DNA of 50,090 nucleotides from an uncultured Oleiphilus sp. Lineage in GTDB: Bacteria > Pseudomonadota > Gammaproteobacteria > Pseudomonadales > Oleiphilaceae. Under the pieces are notes generated by a model, which saw only the letters and a program-made list of their open reading frames with translations, was not told where the DNA came from and did not search any database. Below are positions 1 through 10,271 of the stretch, piece after piece (within the stretch, counting starts at the first letter, position 1; each line of letters opens with the position of its first letter). A program made the position numbers and the translations under genes. The stretch is from assembly GCA_913020495.1 (NCBI GenBank), contig CAJWBJ010000017.1, positions 1-50,090 of the forward strand, written 5' to 3'.

Positions 1-30
1 CAGAAGCTTTGAAACGCTTACTGCTTGAGG

Positions 31-90
31 AGGTGCGCATTATATAGATGCGGACTTTCAGGTCAACAGTTTATTTATAAAAAAATAAAG
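31..90 (-). promoter_or_regulatory. Strong rRNA-operon-type promoter reading out of the window
   Basis: Read on the minus strand there is a -35 box TTGACC (61-66), a 16-base spacer and a perfect -10 box TATAAT (39-44), followed by a GC-rich discriminator GCGCACC. The stretch upstream of the -35 (67-100) is nearly pure A/T, as in an UP element. This combination is typical of rrn P1 promoters. In Pseudomonas an rRNA operon also lies just beyond pssA. Transcription would start near base 32 and run off the left edge, so the 16S gene itself is inferred and not seen. Confidence 0.7.
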
Positions 91-153
91 TTTTTATAAC
101 TTCCGAACCAAACCGCTTATTTAATAAACATTCAGCTCAAAAACCACCCAATT

Positions 154-960
154 TCAAGCCTTACCCGCCCCCTTTCGCATCAACGCATTAAAAGGCCCAG
201 ACAAAGTATAAACCGAGAACGCCCCTAAAAGCACCAACGAAGGCTTAAGCGCTATCACCGCAAAAATCAAAACCATAACTAATACCGCCGTAAATGGCAC
301 CCTTCTTTTCAAATCCAGCTCTTTGAAAGAATGGTACTTAACATTACTCACCATCAATACACCCGCACCAGCTACCACCAGCACAGTCAACAACATCAAC
401 CAGCCCGACTGGTCATAATCATGAACCACCCAAACATAACCCGCAACAATCGCCGCTGCAGACGGACTAGGCAAACCAATAAAGTATTTTTTATCCACCG
501 TATCTATCTGCGTATTAAAGCGCGCCAATCGTAACGCTGCCCCGGCCACATAAATGAACGTAGCAATCCAACCTATATTCCCAAGCTCATGCAAACTCAT
601 TGAAAACGCAACTAACGCAGGCGCCACACCAAATGCAACCATGTCAACCAAACTATCGTACTCCGCACCAAACTCGCTCTGCGTGTTTGTCATCCTTGCA
701 ACCCGCCCATCTAGACCATCAAGAATCATAGATATAAAGATAGCAACCGCAGCATTTTCAAAATGCCCATTCATCGCTGCAACAATAGCGTAAAATCCCG
801 AAAACAATGAGGCTGTAGTAAATAAATTGGGTAACAAATAAATCCCCTTGCTCCGCATCAGCCTCTGTTTGGCACCACGAGCCCCTCCAGGTAATTCATT
901 CTCAACTTCAGCAGACCGAAGCTCTTCTTCATTTTTTTTATCAGGACTTTTATCAGTCAT
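154..960 (-). CDS. pssA: CDP-diacylglycerol--serine O-phosphatidyltransferase
   Basis: Integral membrane enzyme that joins CDP-diacylglycerol and L-serine to give phosphatidylserine, the precursor of phosphatidylethanolamine. The 268-residue protein carries the CDP-alcohol phosphatidyltransferase signature DG-x2-AR-x8-G-x3-D-x3-D, visible as LDGLDGRVAR followed by FGAEYDSLVD at about residues 82-107. Several hydrophobic helices follow. The first 35 residues are charged and probably cytoplasmic. It lies downstream of ilvC on the same strand, separated by a likely terminator, as in Pseudomonas where ilvC and pssA are neighbours. Family assignment is firm. Confidence 0.95.
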   Translation of the reverse strand: MTDKSPDKKNEEELRSAEVENELPGGARGAKQRLMRSKGIYLLPNLFTTASLFSGFYAIVAAMNGHFENAAVAIFISMILDGLDGRVARMTNTQSEFGAEYDSLVDMVAFGVAPALVAFSMSLHELGNIGWIATFIYVAGAALRLARFNTQIDTVDKKYFIGLPSPSAAAIVAGYVWVVHDYDQSGWLMLLTVLVVAGAGVLMVSNVKYHSFKELDLKRRVPFTAVLVMVLIFAVIALKPSLVLLGAFSVYTLSGPFNALMRKGAGKA

Positions 961-1010
961 TAATTATTCACCAATATAAAGAGTTTAAAACCACTTTCTT
1001 TCTTTGAAAC

Positions 1011-1046
1011 AAAAACGGCCTATAAACATCATCTGCCTATAAGCCG
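1011..1046 (-). terminator. Probable intrinsic terminator after ilvC
   Basis: Bases 1016-1024 and 1038-1046 form a 9-bp inverted repeat with one mismatch. Read on the minus strand the stem is followed by TTTTTGTTT. It lies 32 bases past the ilvC stop and before pssA, so it may end or attenuate ilv transcription. Confidence 0.55.
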
Positions 1047-1077
1047 CTTTATTTTAGTCTTTTTACTTAATTAATGC

Positions 1078-2097
<1,020 letters not shown>

Positions 2098-2156
2098 CTA
2101 ATTATACTTTAGACACCTTGTGCCTTTCATAAATAAATTCAATCAGTCTTTACACA

Positions 2157-2648
2157 TTAAAGACTTAACATTTTTTCGCCACGAGCAATACCTGAAATAC
2201 CGCTACGAACAACTTCAAGAACACCACCTTCAGCTATCGACGCAATAAATGCGTCCAACTTGTGACTGTTACCTATAATTTGAACGGTATAAACTGTACT
2301 AGTTACGTCTACAATTTGACCCCTAAAGATATCAACCTGACGCTTAATTTCCGCCCGCTGAGAACCAGCCGCCTTGATTTTTATTAACATCAGCTCTCGC
2401 TCTATATGCGCCCCCTCCGTTAAATCAACCAATTTAACCACTTCAACCAGTTTGTTTAGCTGTTTGGTAATTTGCTCAATCACCTTATCAGAACCCGTAG
2501 TTGTTACAGTCAACCGAGACAAAGACTTATCGTCTGTCGGCGCAACAGTCAAAGTTTCAATATTGTAATTGCGCTGAGAGAACAAACCAACCACTCTAGA
2601 CAGTGCGCCCGGCTCATTCTCCAATAGAACTGAAATAATTCGACGCAT
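2157..2648 (-). CDS. ilvH: Acetolactate synthase, small regulatory subunit
   Basis: Regulatory subunit of acetohydroxyacid synthase; it binds valine through its N-terminal ACT domain and stimulates the catalytic subunit. The 163-residue protein begins with the conserved LLENEPGALSRVVGLFSQR (residues 8-26, ACT domain) and has the family's C-terminal domain (about 80-163). It starts three bases after the large subunit stops, so the two are translationally coupled. The length matches E. coli IlvH. Confidence 0.96.
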   Translation of the reverse strand: MRRIISVLLENEPGALSRVVGLFSQRNYNIETLTVAPTDDKSLSRLTVTTTGSDKVIEQITKQLNKLVEVVKLVDLTEGAHIERELMLIKIKAAGSQRAEIKRQVDIFRGQIVDVTSTVYTVQIIGNSHKLDAFIASIAEGGVLEVVRSGISGIARGEKMLSL

Positions 2649-2651
2649 AAT

Positions 2652-4373
2652 TTAAGTCCTCTCCGTTTTACTAAGCCACATATCATTCATGGACCCACGC
2701 GCTATTTGCATAGGATAAACGTGCTCAGTCGGGTCAACGTAAACATTAATAAAGACCAAACGGTCTTTCATCGCAAAGGCTTTTTCCAAAGTAGATTCCA
2801 GATCATCCAGCTTATTCACCGTTAAACCAACATGCCCGTATGACTCAACCAGCTTGGTAAAATCAGGCAACGACTCCATATAAGAATGAGCATGACGAGA
2901 CTCATAATTCATGTCTTGCCACTGCCTAACCATCCCTAGAGACTGGTTATTTAAAACAACCACCTTCAAAGGTATATCATACTGTTTACAGGTTGAAAGC
3001 TCTTGAATATTCATCTGAATACTACCTTCACCTGTAACGCAGACCACTTCTTCATTCGGGTAACTCAGTTTAATACCCATAGCTGCCGGCAAACCGAAAC
3101 CCATCGTGCCAAGGCCACCAGAATTAATCCAACGGTTTGGTCGATCAAACTTATAATACTGGGCGGCAAACATCTGATGCTGACCAACATCCGAAGTTAC
3201 GTAAGCCTCGCCTTTGGTGACTTTATATAAAGCTTCAATAACATTTTGAGGCTTTATATTATCCTGAGTTGAAGACTCATAACGACCTGCATGAACAGTC
3301 CGCCAAGATTCAATCTTTGACCACCAGTCACTTAACGCAGCAGCATCAGTTTCTTTCTCATCCACCGCTATTAATGCAAGCATGTCATCCAATACTGAAT
3401 CAACAGGGCCAACTATCGGCACATCAACCTTGACTGTTTTTGCAATATTTGCAGGATCAATATCAATATGGATAATCCGAGCACCAGGACAGAATTTATC
3501 TGTGCCATTGGTAATCCTGTCATCAAAACGCGCGCCTACAGCCAAAACCAAATCAGAGTGATGCATCACCTGATTAGCCTCATAACTGCCATGCATACCT
3601 AACATACCAACACTGTGCTTCCCAGTACCCGGATAACCACCAAGCCCCATCAAGGTATTGGTAACAGGGAAGTTCAGAAGCTCAACCAATTTCGTCAACT
3701 GATTAGAAGCACCGCCTAAAATAACACCGCCGCCAGCATAAATAACCGGCCTTTTTGCAGCAAGCAGCATTTCGACAGCTTTTTTGATTTGACCTGAATG
3801 CCCTCTAGCAGGCGGCGTATAAGATCGCAACTTCACCTTTTTAGGGTACACATACTCAAAACGCTCATTAGGCGCCGTCATATCTTTAGGAATATCGACA
3901 ACGACAGGACCTGGGCGCCCAGATTCTGCTATATAAAACGCTTTTTTCAATACCTCAGGAATTTCAGAAGCATGACGTACTGCCATATTATGCTTAACGA
4001 CAGGTCTTGATACACCCATCATATCAGTTTCCTGAAAGGCATCTTCACCAATTAAATTGGAGGGCACCTGACCACACAAAACAACCATAGGAATTGAATC
4101 CATAAAGGCTGTCGCAATACCGGTGACTGTATTCGTCGCACCAGGGCCTGAAGTAACGAGCACAACACCCGCCTTACCCGCTGCTCGCGCATAACCATCA
4201 GCCATATGCACGGCTGCCTGCTCATGACGAACTAAAATATGTTCCACTTTGTCCTGCCGGAATAGCGCATCATAAATATGCAATACTGCTCCGCCTGGAT
4301 AACCGTATATGTATTCGACCCCTTCGTCTCCCAAGAAACGAGCGATCATATCGGCGCCAGATAATAGCTCCAC
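2652..4373 (-). CDS. ilvI: Acetolactate synthase, large catalytic subunit
   Basis: Thiamine-diphosphate and FAD enzyme that makes acetolactate from two pyruvates, or acetohydroxybutyrate from pyruvate and 2-oxobutyrate. The 573 residues hold the N-terminal TPP domain with the catalytic glutamate in [16 protein letters not shown], the central FAD-binding domain, and the C-terminal TPP/Mg site [18 protein letters not shown]. Translation starts at GTG (4371-4373), preceded by AGAAGGT at a seven-base distance. It could equally be named ilvB. The pairing with ilvH and ilvC makes ilvI the natural name. Confidence 0.96.
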   Translation of the reverse strand: MELLSGADMIARFLGDEGVEYIYGYPGGAVLHIYDALFRQDKVEHILVRHEQAAVHMADGYARAAGKAGVVLVTSGPGATNTVTGIATAFMDSIPMVVLCGQVPSNLIGEDAFQETDMMGVSRPVVKHNMAVRHASEIPEVLKKAFYIAESGRPGPVVVDIPKDMTAPNERFEYVYPKKVKLRSYTPPARGHSGQIKKAVEMLLAAKRPVIYAGGGVILGGASNQLTKLVELLNFPVTNTLMGLGGYPGTGKHSVGMLGMHGSYEANQVMHHSDLVLAVGARFDDRITNGTDKFCPGARIIHIDIDPANIAKTVKVDVPIVGPVDSVLDDMLALIAVDEKETDAAALSDWWSKIESWRTVHAGRYESSTQDNIKPQNVIEALYKVTKGEAYVTSDVGQHQMFAAQYYKFDRPNRWINSGGLGTMGFGLPAAMGIKLSYPNEEVVCVTGEGSIQMNIQELSTCKQYDIPLKVVVLNNQSLGMVRQWQDMNYESRHAHSYMESLPDFTKLVESYGHVGLTVNKLDDLESTLEKAFAMKDRLVFINVYVDPTEHVYPMQIARGSMNDMWLSKTERT

Positions 4374-4805
4374 GATAATTACCTTCTGTTAAATAGTTTT
4401 TGGAAGCTTAATCCGAGTTAACACTCACTTCTTTTGGAAGCTCATTGGATGCAATTAGTGTATTTTTAACGATTGCCATCAGCGGAGAATTTCGCTTAAC
4501 CCGGTATTTTTTATATAATACCGCATTCTATATTGGCCAATCACTGCCACCTTTTCTGGTAGCTAATACACTGGGGATACCGTAATCGCTTGGAGTGACG
4601 AGCACGATAAAACACAAGAAAAAGCAACCGACAATTCTGACACCTTAATGAACAGAGTCAATATAAATTAGTTGTTTTTAAGTATAAATAGCTATTTTTA
4701 TAAGAAAAACGGTCAAATTTTACATCATGGTTTATAGTTGTAATAACAATGCGGATGATTGTGTGCGCTATTAAAAAATACACTTCACGGGAAAACCAAG
4801 AAAAA
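4374..4805. other. Divergent ilvI / DUF4124 intergenic region
   Basis: About 430 bases between the ilv operon and the rightward DUF4124 gene. A minus-strand promoter candidate lies near 4515-4550 (TTGGCC, 16 bases, TTATAT), and a 7-bp stem CGGTATT/AATACCG sits in 4511-4535. A 23-codon ORF (4479 down to 4408) and a direct repeat TTTTGGAAGCT (4398-4408 and 4432-4442) lie in the ilv leader. No terminator-like hairpin next to the short ORF is visible, so classical attenuation is not supported. The right half is AT-rich with no further recognisable element. Confidence 0.4.
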
Positions 4806-5270
4806 ATGAATAAATTCTTTCAGCCCACAAAAAAAATATCACTTATTTTAATTGCGTTATTTCTATCAGTATTGACGCCAAACTTATTAGCAGGAGGAGT
4901 CTATAAGTGGACAGATGAAAATGGGGTTATTCACTACTCAGATATAAAACCGAACAACATAGAATCAAAAAGCTTAAAAATTAAGGCGGGTAACCCACAA
5001 AGCTCACGAAGCTCAGCTCAAGACCAAGTAAACAGCCTTAAAGAAAAAGAAACTCAAAAACTTGCAGCCCAAGCCCAGCAATTACAGGATGACACTTACA
5101 AACGCGAAAACGAAGCTCGCTGCCAAGTTCTACGTGAGAATTTAAGAAAATTTGCAGAAAACAGCCGCATCAAAATCAATGATAACGGCAAGTTACGCTT
5201 TTTAACCCCTGAAGAAATCAACAACAAGAAAAAACAATACCAACAAACACTTGATGATAACTGTAGTTAG
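4806..5270 (+). CDS. Exported DUF4124 domain protein
   Basis: Small secreted or periplasmic protein of unknown function. I place the start at the ATG at 4806 rather than the ORF start at 4749. From there the protein (154 residues) opens with a clear signal peptide: basic MNKFFQPTKK, then a hydrophobic core ISLILIALFLSVLTP ending near LLAGG. The DUF4124 motif VYKWTDENGVIHYSD follows directly. The rest is hydrophilic, rich in Lys, Gln and Asn, with two Cys in the last third (CQVL and the final DDNCS) that could form a disulfide. DUF4124 proteins are common in gammaproteobacteria, with no settled function. Confidence 0.8.
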   Translation: MNKFFQPTKKISLILIALFLSVLTPNLLAGGVYKWTDENGVIHYSDIKPNNIESKSLKIKAGNPQSSRSSAQDQVNSLKEKETQKLAAQAQQLQDDTYKRENEARCQVLRENLRKFAENSRIKINDNGKLRFLTPEEINNKKKQYQQTLDDNCS

Positions 5271-5276
5271 CAGCCA

Positions 5277-5306
5277 TTAAGCTAGGTGTGAGCACACTTA
5301 GCTTAA
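5277..5306. terminator. Hairpin between convergent DUF4124 gene and clpB
   Basis: Inverted repeat TTAAGCTA (5277-5284) with TAGCTTAA (5299-5306), extended inward by GTGT/ACAC around a GAGC loop with one wobble pair. It sits between two convergent stops. There is no clean T-run on either side, so it is a probable shared terminator but not a textbook one. Confidence 0.5.
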
Positions 5307-5321
5307 TGCATCACTGAAAAT

Positions 5322-7898
5322 TTATTCCAATATAAAGTCAATCTTATCTTTGTTAACTTTCGCCCGGATTACACTTCCCGCAGTAAATTCACCACTCAAT
5401 ATTTTTTGAGCTAGAGGATTCTCAATCCAGCGTTGAATTGCTCGCTTTAACGGCCGAGCACCATACACAGGATCAAACCCGGCTTCAGCTAGCTTACTCA
5501 TGGCATCAGGATCAAAATTCAAAATAATACCTTGCTCTTCAAGACGTACATTCAAATTCTCTAACTGAATCTTCGCAATACTTTGAATTTGCTCTGCAGC
5601 AAGAGAATGAAAAACAACAACCTCATCAATTCGGTTAATAAATTCAGGCCTGAAATATGTAGATACAGAGTCCATAACTGCATTCTTTATCTGCTCATAC
5701 CCGGCATTATCCGCACCCAAAGTTTGAATAACATCCGAACCTAGGTTTGACGTCATGACAATTACCGTATTTCTAAAATCAACGGTACGGCCCTGCCCAT
5801 CAGTTAAACGACCATCCTCTAACACCTGAAGCAGTATGTTAAAGACATCAGGATGTGCTTTTTCAACCTCATCAAGCAACAACACAGAGTATGGACGACG
5901 ACGAACAGCCTCTGTTAAGTACCCTCCTTCCTCATAACCAACATAGCCTGGAGGCGCACCAATTAAGCGAGCAACAGAGTGCTTCTCCATAAACTCAGAC
6001 ATATCAATTCGAACCATCGCCTCTTCAGTATCAAACAAAAAGCCCGCTAAAGATTTACATAATTCGGTTTTCCCCACACCTGTAGGCCCTAAGAACAAGA
6101 AAGATCCATTGGGTCTATTTGGGTCAGACAAACCTGCTCTTGAGCGTCGAACAGCGTCCGAAACAGCTTTCACAGCTTCACTTTGGCCAATCACCTGCTG
6201 ATGTAAAACATCCTCCATCCGCAGTAGCTTTTCTCTTTCACCTTCTAGCATCTTAGTAACTGGAATACCGGTCCATTTAGAAATAGTTTCTGCAATTTCA
6301 TCTTCTGTGACACGATTTCTTAATAAAGTCATCCCCATCATTTCAGCCTGACTAGCCATATCTAGCTGCCGCTCAAGCTCAGGAATGGTGCCATATTGCA
6401 GCTCAGACATTCGAGCCAAGTCACCATCTCGACGCGCTCCATCAAGCTCTAAACGTGCCTGCTCTAAATTACTTTTGACCTTTTGAGATCCATGCAACGC
6501 GGCTTTCTCAGCCAACCAGACCTCCTCTAAATCAGAAAACTCTTTAGATAGCTCATTAATAACAACATTTAAATCTTTCAACCGCTTCTTGGAGGCAGCA
6601 TCTTTCTCTTTTTTAAGCGCTTCCCGCTCAATCTTTAACTGAATTAAACGCCGCTCAAGACGATCCAAAGACTCAGGTTTAGAGTCCATCTCCATACGAA
6701 TCTGACTGGCAGCCTCATCAACCAGATCAATCGCTTTATCAGGTAATTGTCTGTCGGCAATGTAACGGTATGACAATCTAGCAGCCGCTATAATGGCGCT
6801 ATCTGTAATTTCAACACCATGATGCACTTCATAGCGCTCTTTTAAACCTCGTAGAATTGCGACGGTATCTTCAACTGTTGGCTCATCAACCAATACTTTC
6901 TGAAAACGTCGCTCTAATGCTGCATCTTTTTCAATATATTCCCGATACTCATCCAAAGTTGTTGCACCGACACAATGAAGCGCACCACGAGCAAGCTCTG
7001 GCTTGAGCATATTGCCCGCATCCATTGAGCCCTCACCTTTACCAGCACCAACCATGGTGTGCAGTTCATCAATAAACAAAATGATCTGCCCTTCCTGCTT
7101 AGCCAGCTCATTCAAGACACCTTTAAGACGCTCTTCAAACTCACCACGAAATTTAGCACCCGCGATTAAAGCTCCCATATCTAAAGAGAGCACACGCTTA
7201 CCTTTTAGTCCGTCAGGCACCTCTCCATTAACAATACGCTGCGCTAAACCTTCAACAATCGCTGTTTTACCTACGCCGGGCTCTCCAATTAACACAGGAT
7301 TGTTTTTGCGGCGACGCTGAAGCACCTGAATGGTTCGACGAATTTCATCATCGCGCCCAATTACTGGGTCTAATTTACCATCCACCGCTAGCGAAGTTAG
7401 GTCAACTGTAAAACGATCTAACGCCTCCCTTTTCTCTTCCGCCCCTTGATCATTCACTGTATCCCCTCCCCTGACTTGTTCAATAGCAGTCTCAATGGTG
7501 GATTTGAAAACATTGTTTTTTTTCAGCAATTCACCCAGCGGGCCTTTATCATCAATAGCTGCCAATAAAACCATTTCACTTGATATAAACTGGTCACCTT
7601 TTTTCTGAGTTAGCTTATCTGCAATATTTAATAGCCGCCCTAAATCATTCGACATATGAATATCGCCATCACTACCATCCACCGTTGGTAACCGTGACAC
7701 GTACTCTCCAATTTCTTGCCGAAATACTTTTACATCAACACTCGCCTGCCTCAATAAGGAAGTCACACTGCCATTCTGATCAAGCAAGACCTGCATTAAA
7801 TGTACAGGCTCAATAAAATTATGATCTTTACCCAGAGCAACTGATTGCGCATCAGATAACGCCATTTGAAGTCTGCTGGTAAGCCTATCAATTCGCAT
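5322..7898 (-). CDS. clpB: ATP-dependent disaggregase ClpB
   Basis: Hsp100 chaperone that threads aggregated proteins through a hexameric ring, working with DnaK. The 858 residues show the Clp N-domain (about 1-145), NBD1 with Walker [14 protein letters not shown] (about 205-217), the long coiled-coil middle domain (about 410-525) that separates ClpB from ClpA, and NBD2 with [15 protein letters not shown] (about 606-620). The pore motif GYVGYEEGG is present. The ATG at 7898 is preceded by GAGGAG at five bases. Length matches E. coli ClpB (857). A sigma-32-like promoter lies upstream. Confidence 0.98.
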   Translation of the reverse strand: MRIDRLTSRLQMALSDAQSVALGKDHNFIEPVHLMQVLLDQNGSVTSLLRQASVDVKVFRQEIGEYVSRLPTVDGSDGDIHMSNDLGRLLNIADKLTQKKGDQFISSEMVLLAAIDDKGPLGELLKKNNVFKSTIETAIEQVRGGDTVNDQGAEEKREALDRFTVDLTSLAVDGKLDPVIGRDDEIRRTIQVLQRRRKNNPVLIGEPGVGKTAIVEGLAQRIVNGEVPDGLKGKRVLSLDMGALIAGAKFRGEFEERLKGVLNELAKQEGQIILFIDELHTMVGAGKGEGSMDAGNMLKPELARGALHCVGATTLDEYREYIEKDAALERRFQKVLVDEPTVEDTVAILRGLKERYEVHHGVEITDSAIIAAARLSYRYIADRQLPDKAIDLVDEAASQIRMEMDSKPESLDRLERRLIQLKIEREALKKEKDAASKKRLKDLNVVINELSKEFSDLEEVWLAEKAALHGSQKVKSNLEQARLELDGARRDGDLARMSELQYGTIPELERQLDMASQAEMMGMTLLRNRVTEDEIAETISKWTGIPVTKMLEGEREKLLRMEDVLHQQVIGQSEAVKAVSDAVRRSRAGLSDPNRPNGSFLFLGPTGVGKTELCKSLAGFLFDTEEAMVRIDMSEFMEKHSVARLIGAPPGYVGYEEGGYLTEAVRRRPYSVLLLDEVEKAHPDVFNILLQVLEDGRLTDGQGRTVDFRNTVIVMTSNLGSDVIQTLGADNAGYEQIKNAVMDSVSTYFRPEFINRIDEVVVFHSLAAEQIQSIAKIQLENLNVRLEEQGIILNFDPDAMSKLAEAGFDPVYGARPLKRAIQRWIENPLAQKILSGEFTAGSVIRAKVNKDKIDFILE

Positions 7899-7956
7899 AA
7901 AAACTCCTCAAGATAACAGGTCGATAACGACACTTAGATAATTTGCTTACCCTATA

Positions 7957-7984
7957 AAATAAGACCTGTTTAAATAATTTCAAG
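7957..7984 (-). promoter_or_regulatory. Sigma-32 (heat-shock)-like promoter of clpB
   Basis: On the minus strand a perfect CTTGAAA -35 box (7978-7984) is followed after 14 bases by CTTATTT (7957-7963), which partly matches the CCCCATNT -10 box. It lies about 60-85 bases before the clpB start. Heat-shock control of clpB is known in E. coli. The weak -10 keeps the call moderate. Confidence 0.5.
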
Positions 7985-8092
7985 CCCGAAGTGACAAAAA
8001 ATTGACACTTTAAATTCATTTACAACCCGCAATTGATTCTGGTACTTTCTTAGCTTATTTTCAGCCACCCCATCTTTAAAATAGTAGGCTCT

Positions 8093-8461
8093 ATGGACAA
8101 CACTCAGTTTTTTTATCGCACAGCTACATTCACTCGTGCAAATCAGCAGGTCGGTCTAGCAGATATTAATAACCCTAAAAATATTGTCCCACTGGATGAA
8201 TGGCTAGGAGTGGTTGTTTCTCTAGCTGACGGCCACCATACAATTCAAGAAATGATTAGCTTTATGAGCCGACAATACCAACAAACGCCTGAAAATCTAG
8301 AAAAGACACTGCATTCAGTCATTGAACGACTTGTAGACGAAAACGTGATTCAATTGAGTAGCAGAATTACATCTTTACCTTACTATCTGGCACTTCCCAT
8401 TGAAGAGCTGGATATCGAAAAGGCAAAAAAATTAATGCTTGAAGATAATTACACTAATTAA
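8093..8461 (+). CDS. Small PqqD-like winged-helix protein
   Basis: 122-residue protein without signal peptide or membrane segment. Residues about 30-87 (LDEWLGVVVSLADGHHTI, then a stretch ending RLVDENVIQL) match the pattern of PqqD-like winged-helix domains: an acidic-Gly turn DGxxT, a helix, and a final helix reading LVDE-x-VI. PqqD domains usually bind precursor peptides for radical-SAM or other modifying enzymes. No such enzyme or peptide gene is nearby, so the role is open. Its stop overlaps the end of the convergent downstream gene by four bases. The assignment rests on pattern only. Confidence 0.6.
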   Translation: MDNTQFFYRTATFTRANQQVGLADINNPKNIVPLDEWLGVVVSLADGHHTIQEMISFMSRQYQQTPENLEKTLHSVIERLVDENVIQLSSRITSLPYYLALPIEELDIEKAKKLMLEDNYTN

Positions 8462-8991
8462 TCAGACCAATAATTTCTTTTTAAAGACCTGGGAAGCTCC
8501 GTATATTCCTTACTAGATAACGGATTCACTTCCAAAAAGTATTTTATACCTTCCGGGGTAATTACATCATATACAGGCAACTCTGGTCGTATGACCAGAA
8601 AGGTCAACAAACCATAGGCATCTCTGATTTTTCTTGCATCAATTAGCGAGTTCCGCTTAAGACCAAGACTTTTATATATTTCCCACTCATAACGTATTTC
8701 TAGCGAGCCCCTTTCAAGAGAAGCCAAATGAAAATTTTTATGATCAGAGTCTTTTGTGTTTTTTAGCATGGACTCTGCAATAACTGAGAGACGATCCCGA
8801 TATTTGAATGTCAATTCTTTAACCGGTACAAACTTGAAACTAGTATTAAAATATCCAATGACGCCGCCTTCTTTGATCACCCTGTTATAGGGATCGTAGT
8901 TTTCAATGGTAATCTCAGAAATAGGTGTGTCAACAAAACTAGTGGGCTGTATAAAATACGCTGTTTCAATCAGTTTTGACTCTATCTTCAT
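8458..8991 (-). CDS. Hypothetical protein downstream of the DUF3524-type glycosyltransferase
   Basis: I do not recognise this protein. The ATG at 8991 is preferred over the TTG at 9003 because GAGG sits six bases before it, giving 177 residues. The protein is soluble, without signal peptide or membrane helix. It has mixed alpha/beta character and many charged residues, with no Cys-rich or nucleotide-binding motif visible. It starts 32 bases after the glycosyltransferase stop on the same strand, so the two are likely co-transcribed. It ends in a four-base convergent overlap with the PqqD-like gene. Confidence 0.7.
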   Translation of the reverse strand: MKIESKLIETAYFIQPTSFVDTPISEITIENYDPYNRVIKEGGVIGYFNTSFKFVPVKELTFKYRDRLSVIAESMLKNTKDSDHKNFHLASLERGSLEIRYEWEIYKSLGLKRNSLIDARKIRDAYGLLTFLVIRPELPVYDVITPEGIKYFLEVNPLSSKEYTELPRSLKRNYWSD

Positions 8992-9023
8992 GCTAAACCT
9001 CAAAAACTCAAATCACAGCTTAT

Positions 9024-10142
9024 TCATTTACGTACTAACCGACCAATGAGCTCTCGGTATACATTTATCAATTCAGACCAGCTAAACCGCTTAAACCCTT
9101 CCCTCAATTCCAAGCTACACAGGTCTCTTGAGTTAATTTCCAATAACGTAACCACCGCTGCTTTCGCTTCATTTTCAGGGTTACTCAAGTCACTCTGATA
9201 ACGATATAGTTTATCAATATACTCTACATACGAAAGCCTGTCAGGCACTAAAGGGATACAGCCTGCCGCAACGGCTTCGGTCACAGCAAGCCCCTGAAAC
9301 TCATGAATAGCAGTCGACAGCACTATGTCACATCGACTTAGCAATTTGACATAGTCGTCGATGTTAGAAACATACCCAAATGCTTTAATTTGCTTTGAGA
9401 ATTTTGTGTTAATCACCTCGAACTCAGGCGGCATTTGTCTGAACTGTTCGCCAACAATATTTACCTCAAATTCGATCTGACTTTTTTCCAACTCACTTAA
9501 AAAAAGCAATAGCTTATCGGGGCCTTTGTCATATTCCCAGCGATGATTCCATAGAATTTTAATCGCGCCTTTTTTCAAAGAGCGATGCTTGGATGCTTCA
9601 AAAAGATGATCCGCCACCGGCACAGGAACAACTGATGATTTATGCTGCAAACGGGAAGGTAAATCATGCAAAGTAAAGTCTGGCAATTTTTTCATAAGCC
9701 GATGACAACCATCGAAAAAAGACCTTCGATTGTAATCTGAATTAAAAACAATCATGTCAGCCGCCATCGCAGAATATAGGTTAACCATTTGAGCTTCTAA
9801 TAATGATTTTTGATGCTTGCTTTTGGGGTATTCAAATTGATTCTCATGAAAATACACAAGCGCTGGCGTTATTGCTAAAGAAGGAATTAGCCCTTTCAGC
9901 GTTGCTAAATCAACGATTGAGGTCGCAAATATAAAGTCATATTCCTGATGTAGCTCATCATGATATCGTTCGATGAAGCTGATAGGATTCCCTCGAATTC
10001 GCCAACTAAAATAGCGTGCAGGCAAGGTTAAAACGGTCCAGTCAATTTCACTTAGCCCTAATTCAATTCCCTGACGCCAGTGTTTATGACTCCCTGCATC
10101 ATAAGCAGAGAGCAACAAAGCTTTTAAGCGTTTATTCCGCAT
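9024..10142 (-). CDS. DUF3524-type glycosyltransferase (tRNA-queuosine mannosyltransferase-like)
   Basis: 372-residue GT-B glycosyltransferase. The N-terminal half carries the marks of the GTDC1/DUF3524 family: LLSAYDAGSHKHWRQGI (residues about 10-26), LPARYFSWRIRGNP, the segment DFIFATSIVDLATLKGL, and the hallmark YFHENQFEYP (about 117-126). The C-terminal half is a Glycos_transf_1 domain with EFQGLAVTEAVAAGCIPLVPD, where the E-x7-E sugar-nucleotide motif lies. Human GTDC1 (QTMAN) adds mannose to queuosine in tRNA-Asp. By homology this enzyme may glycosylate queuosine in tRNA, but the bacterial substrate is inferred. It begins a likely two-gene operon. Confidence 0.8.
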   Translation of the reverse strand: MRNKRLKALLLSAYDAGSHKHWRQGIELGLSEIDWTVLTLPARYFSWRIRGNPISFIERYHDELHQEYDFIFATSIVDLATLKGLIPSLAITPALVYFHENQFEYPKSKHQKSLLEAQMVNLYSAMAADMIVFNSDYNRRSFFDGCHRLMKKLPDFTLHDLPSRLQHKSSVVPVPVADHLFEASKHRSLKKGAIKILWNHRWEYDKGPDKLLLFLSELEKSQIEFEVNIVGEQFRQMPPEFEVINTKFSKQIKAFGYVSNIDDYVKLLSRCDIVLSTAIHEFQGLAVTEAVAAGCIPLVPDRLSYVEYIDKLYRYQSDLSNPENEAKAAVVTLLEINSRDLCSLELREGFKRFSWSELINVYRELIGRLVRK

Positions 10143-10271
10143 GAACTAAGACTCATCTTTTTGATTATTTAAATAAAACATCTAATAGGCCCCCTTTTAA
10201 CATTTATACCGAATAAATTTTGACATAAACCTTTAAAAACGAGTTAATACGCTAAATTATCAGGTAATCTC

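Noticed and set aside
4408..4479. Branched-chain attenuator peptide before ilvI
   Set aside because: Too few consecutive Ile, Val or Leu codons and no terminator hairpin at the right place. Kept only as a low finding.
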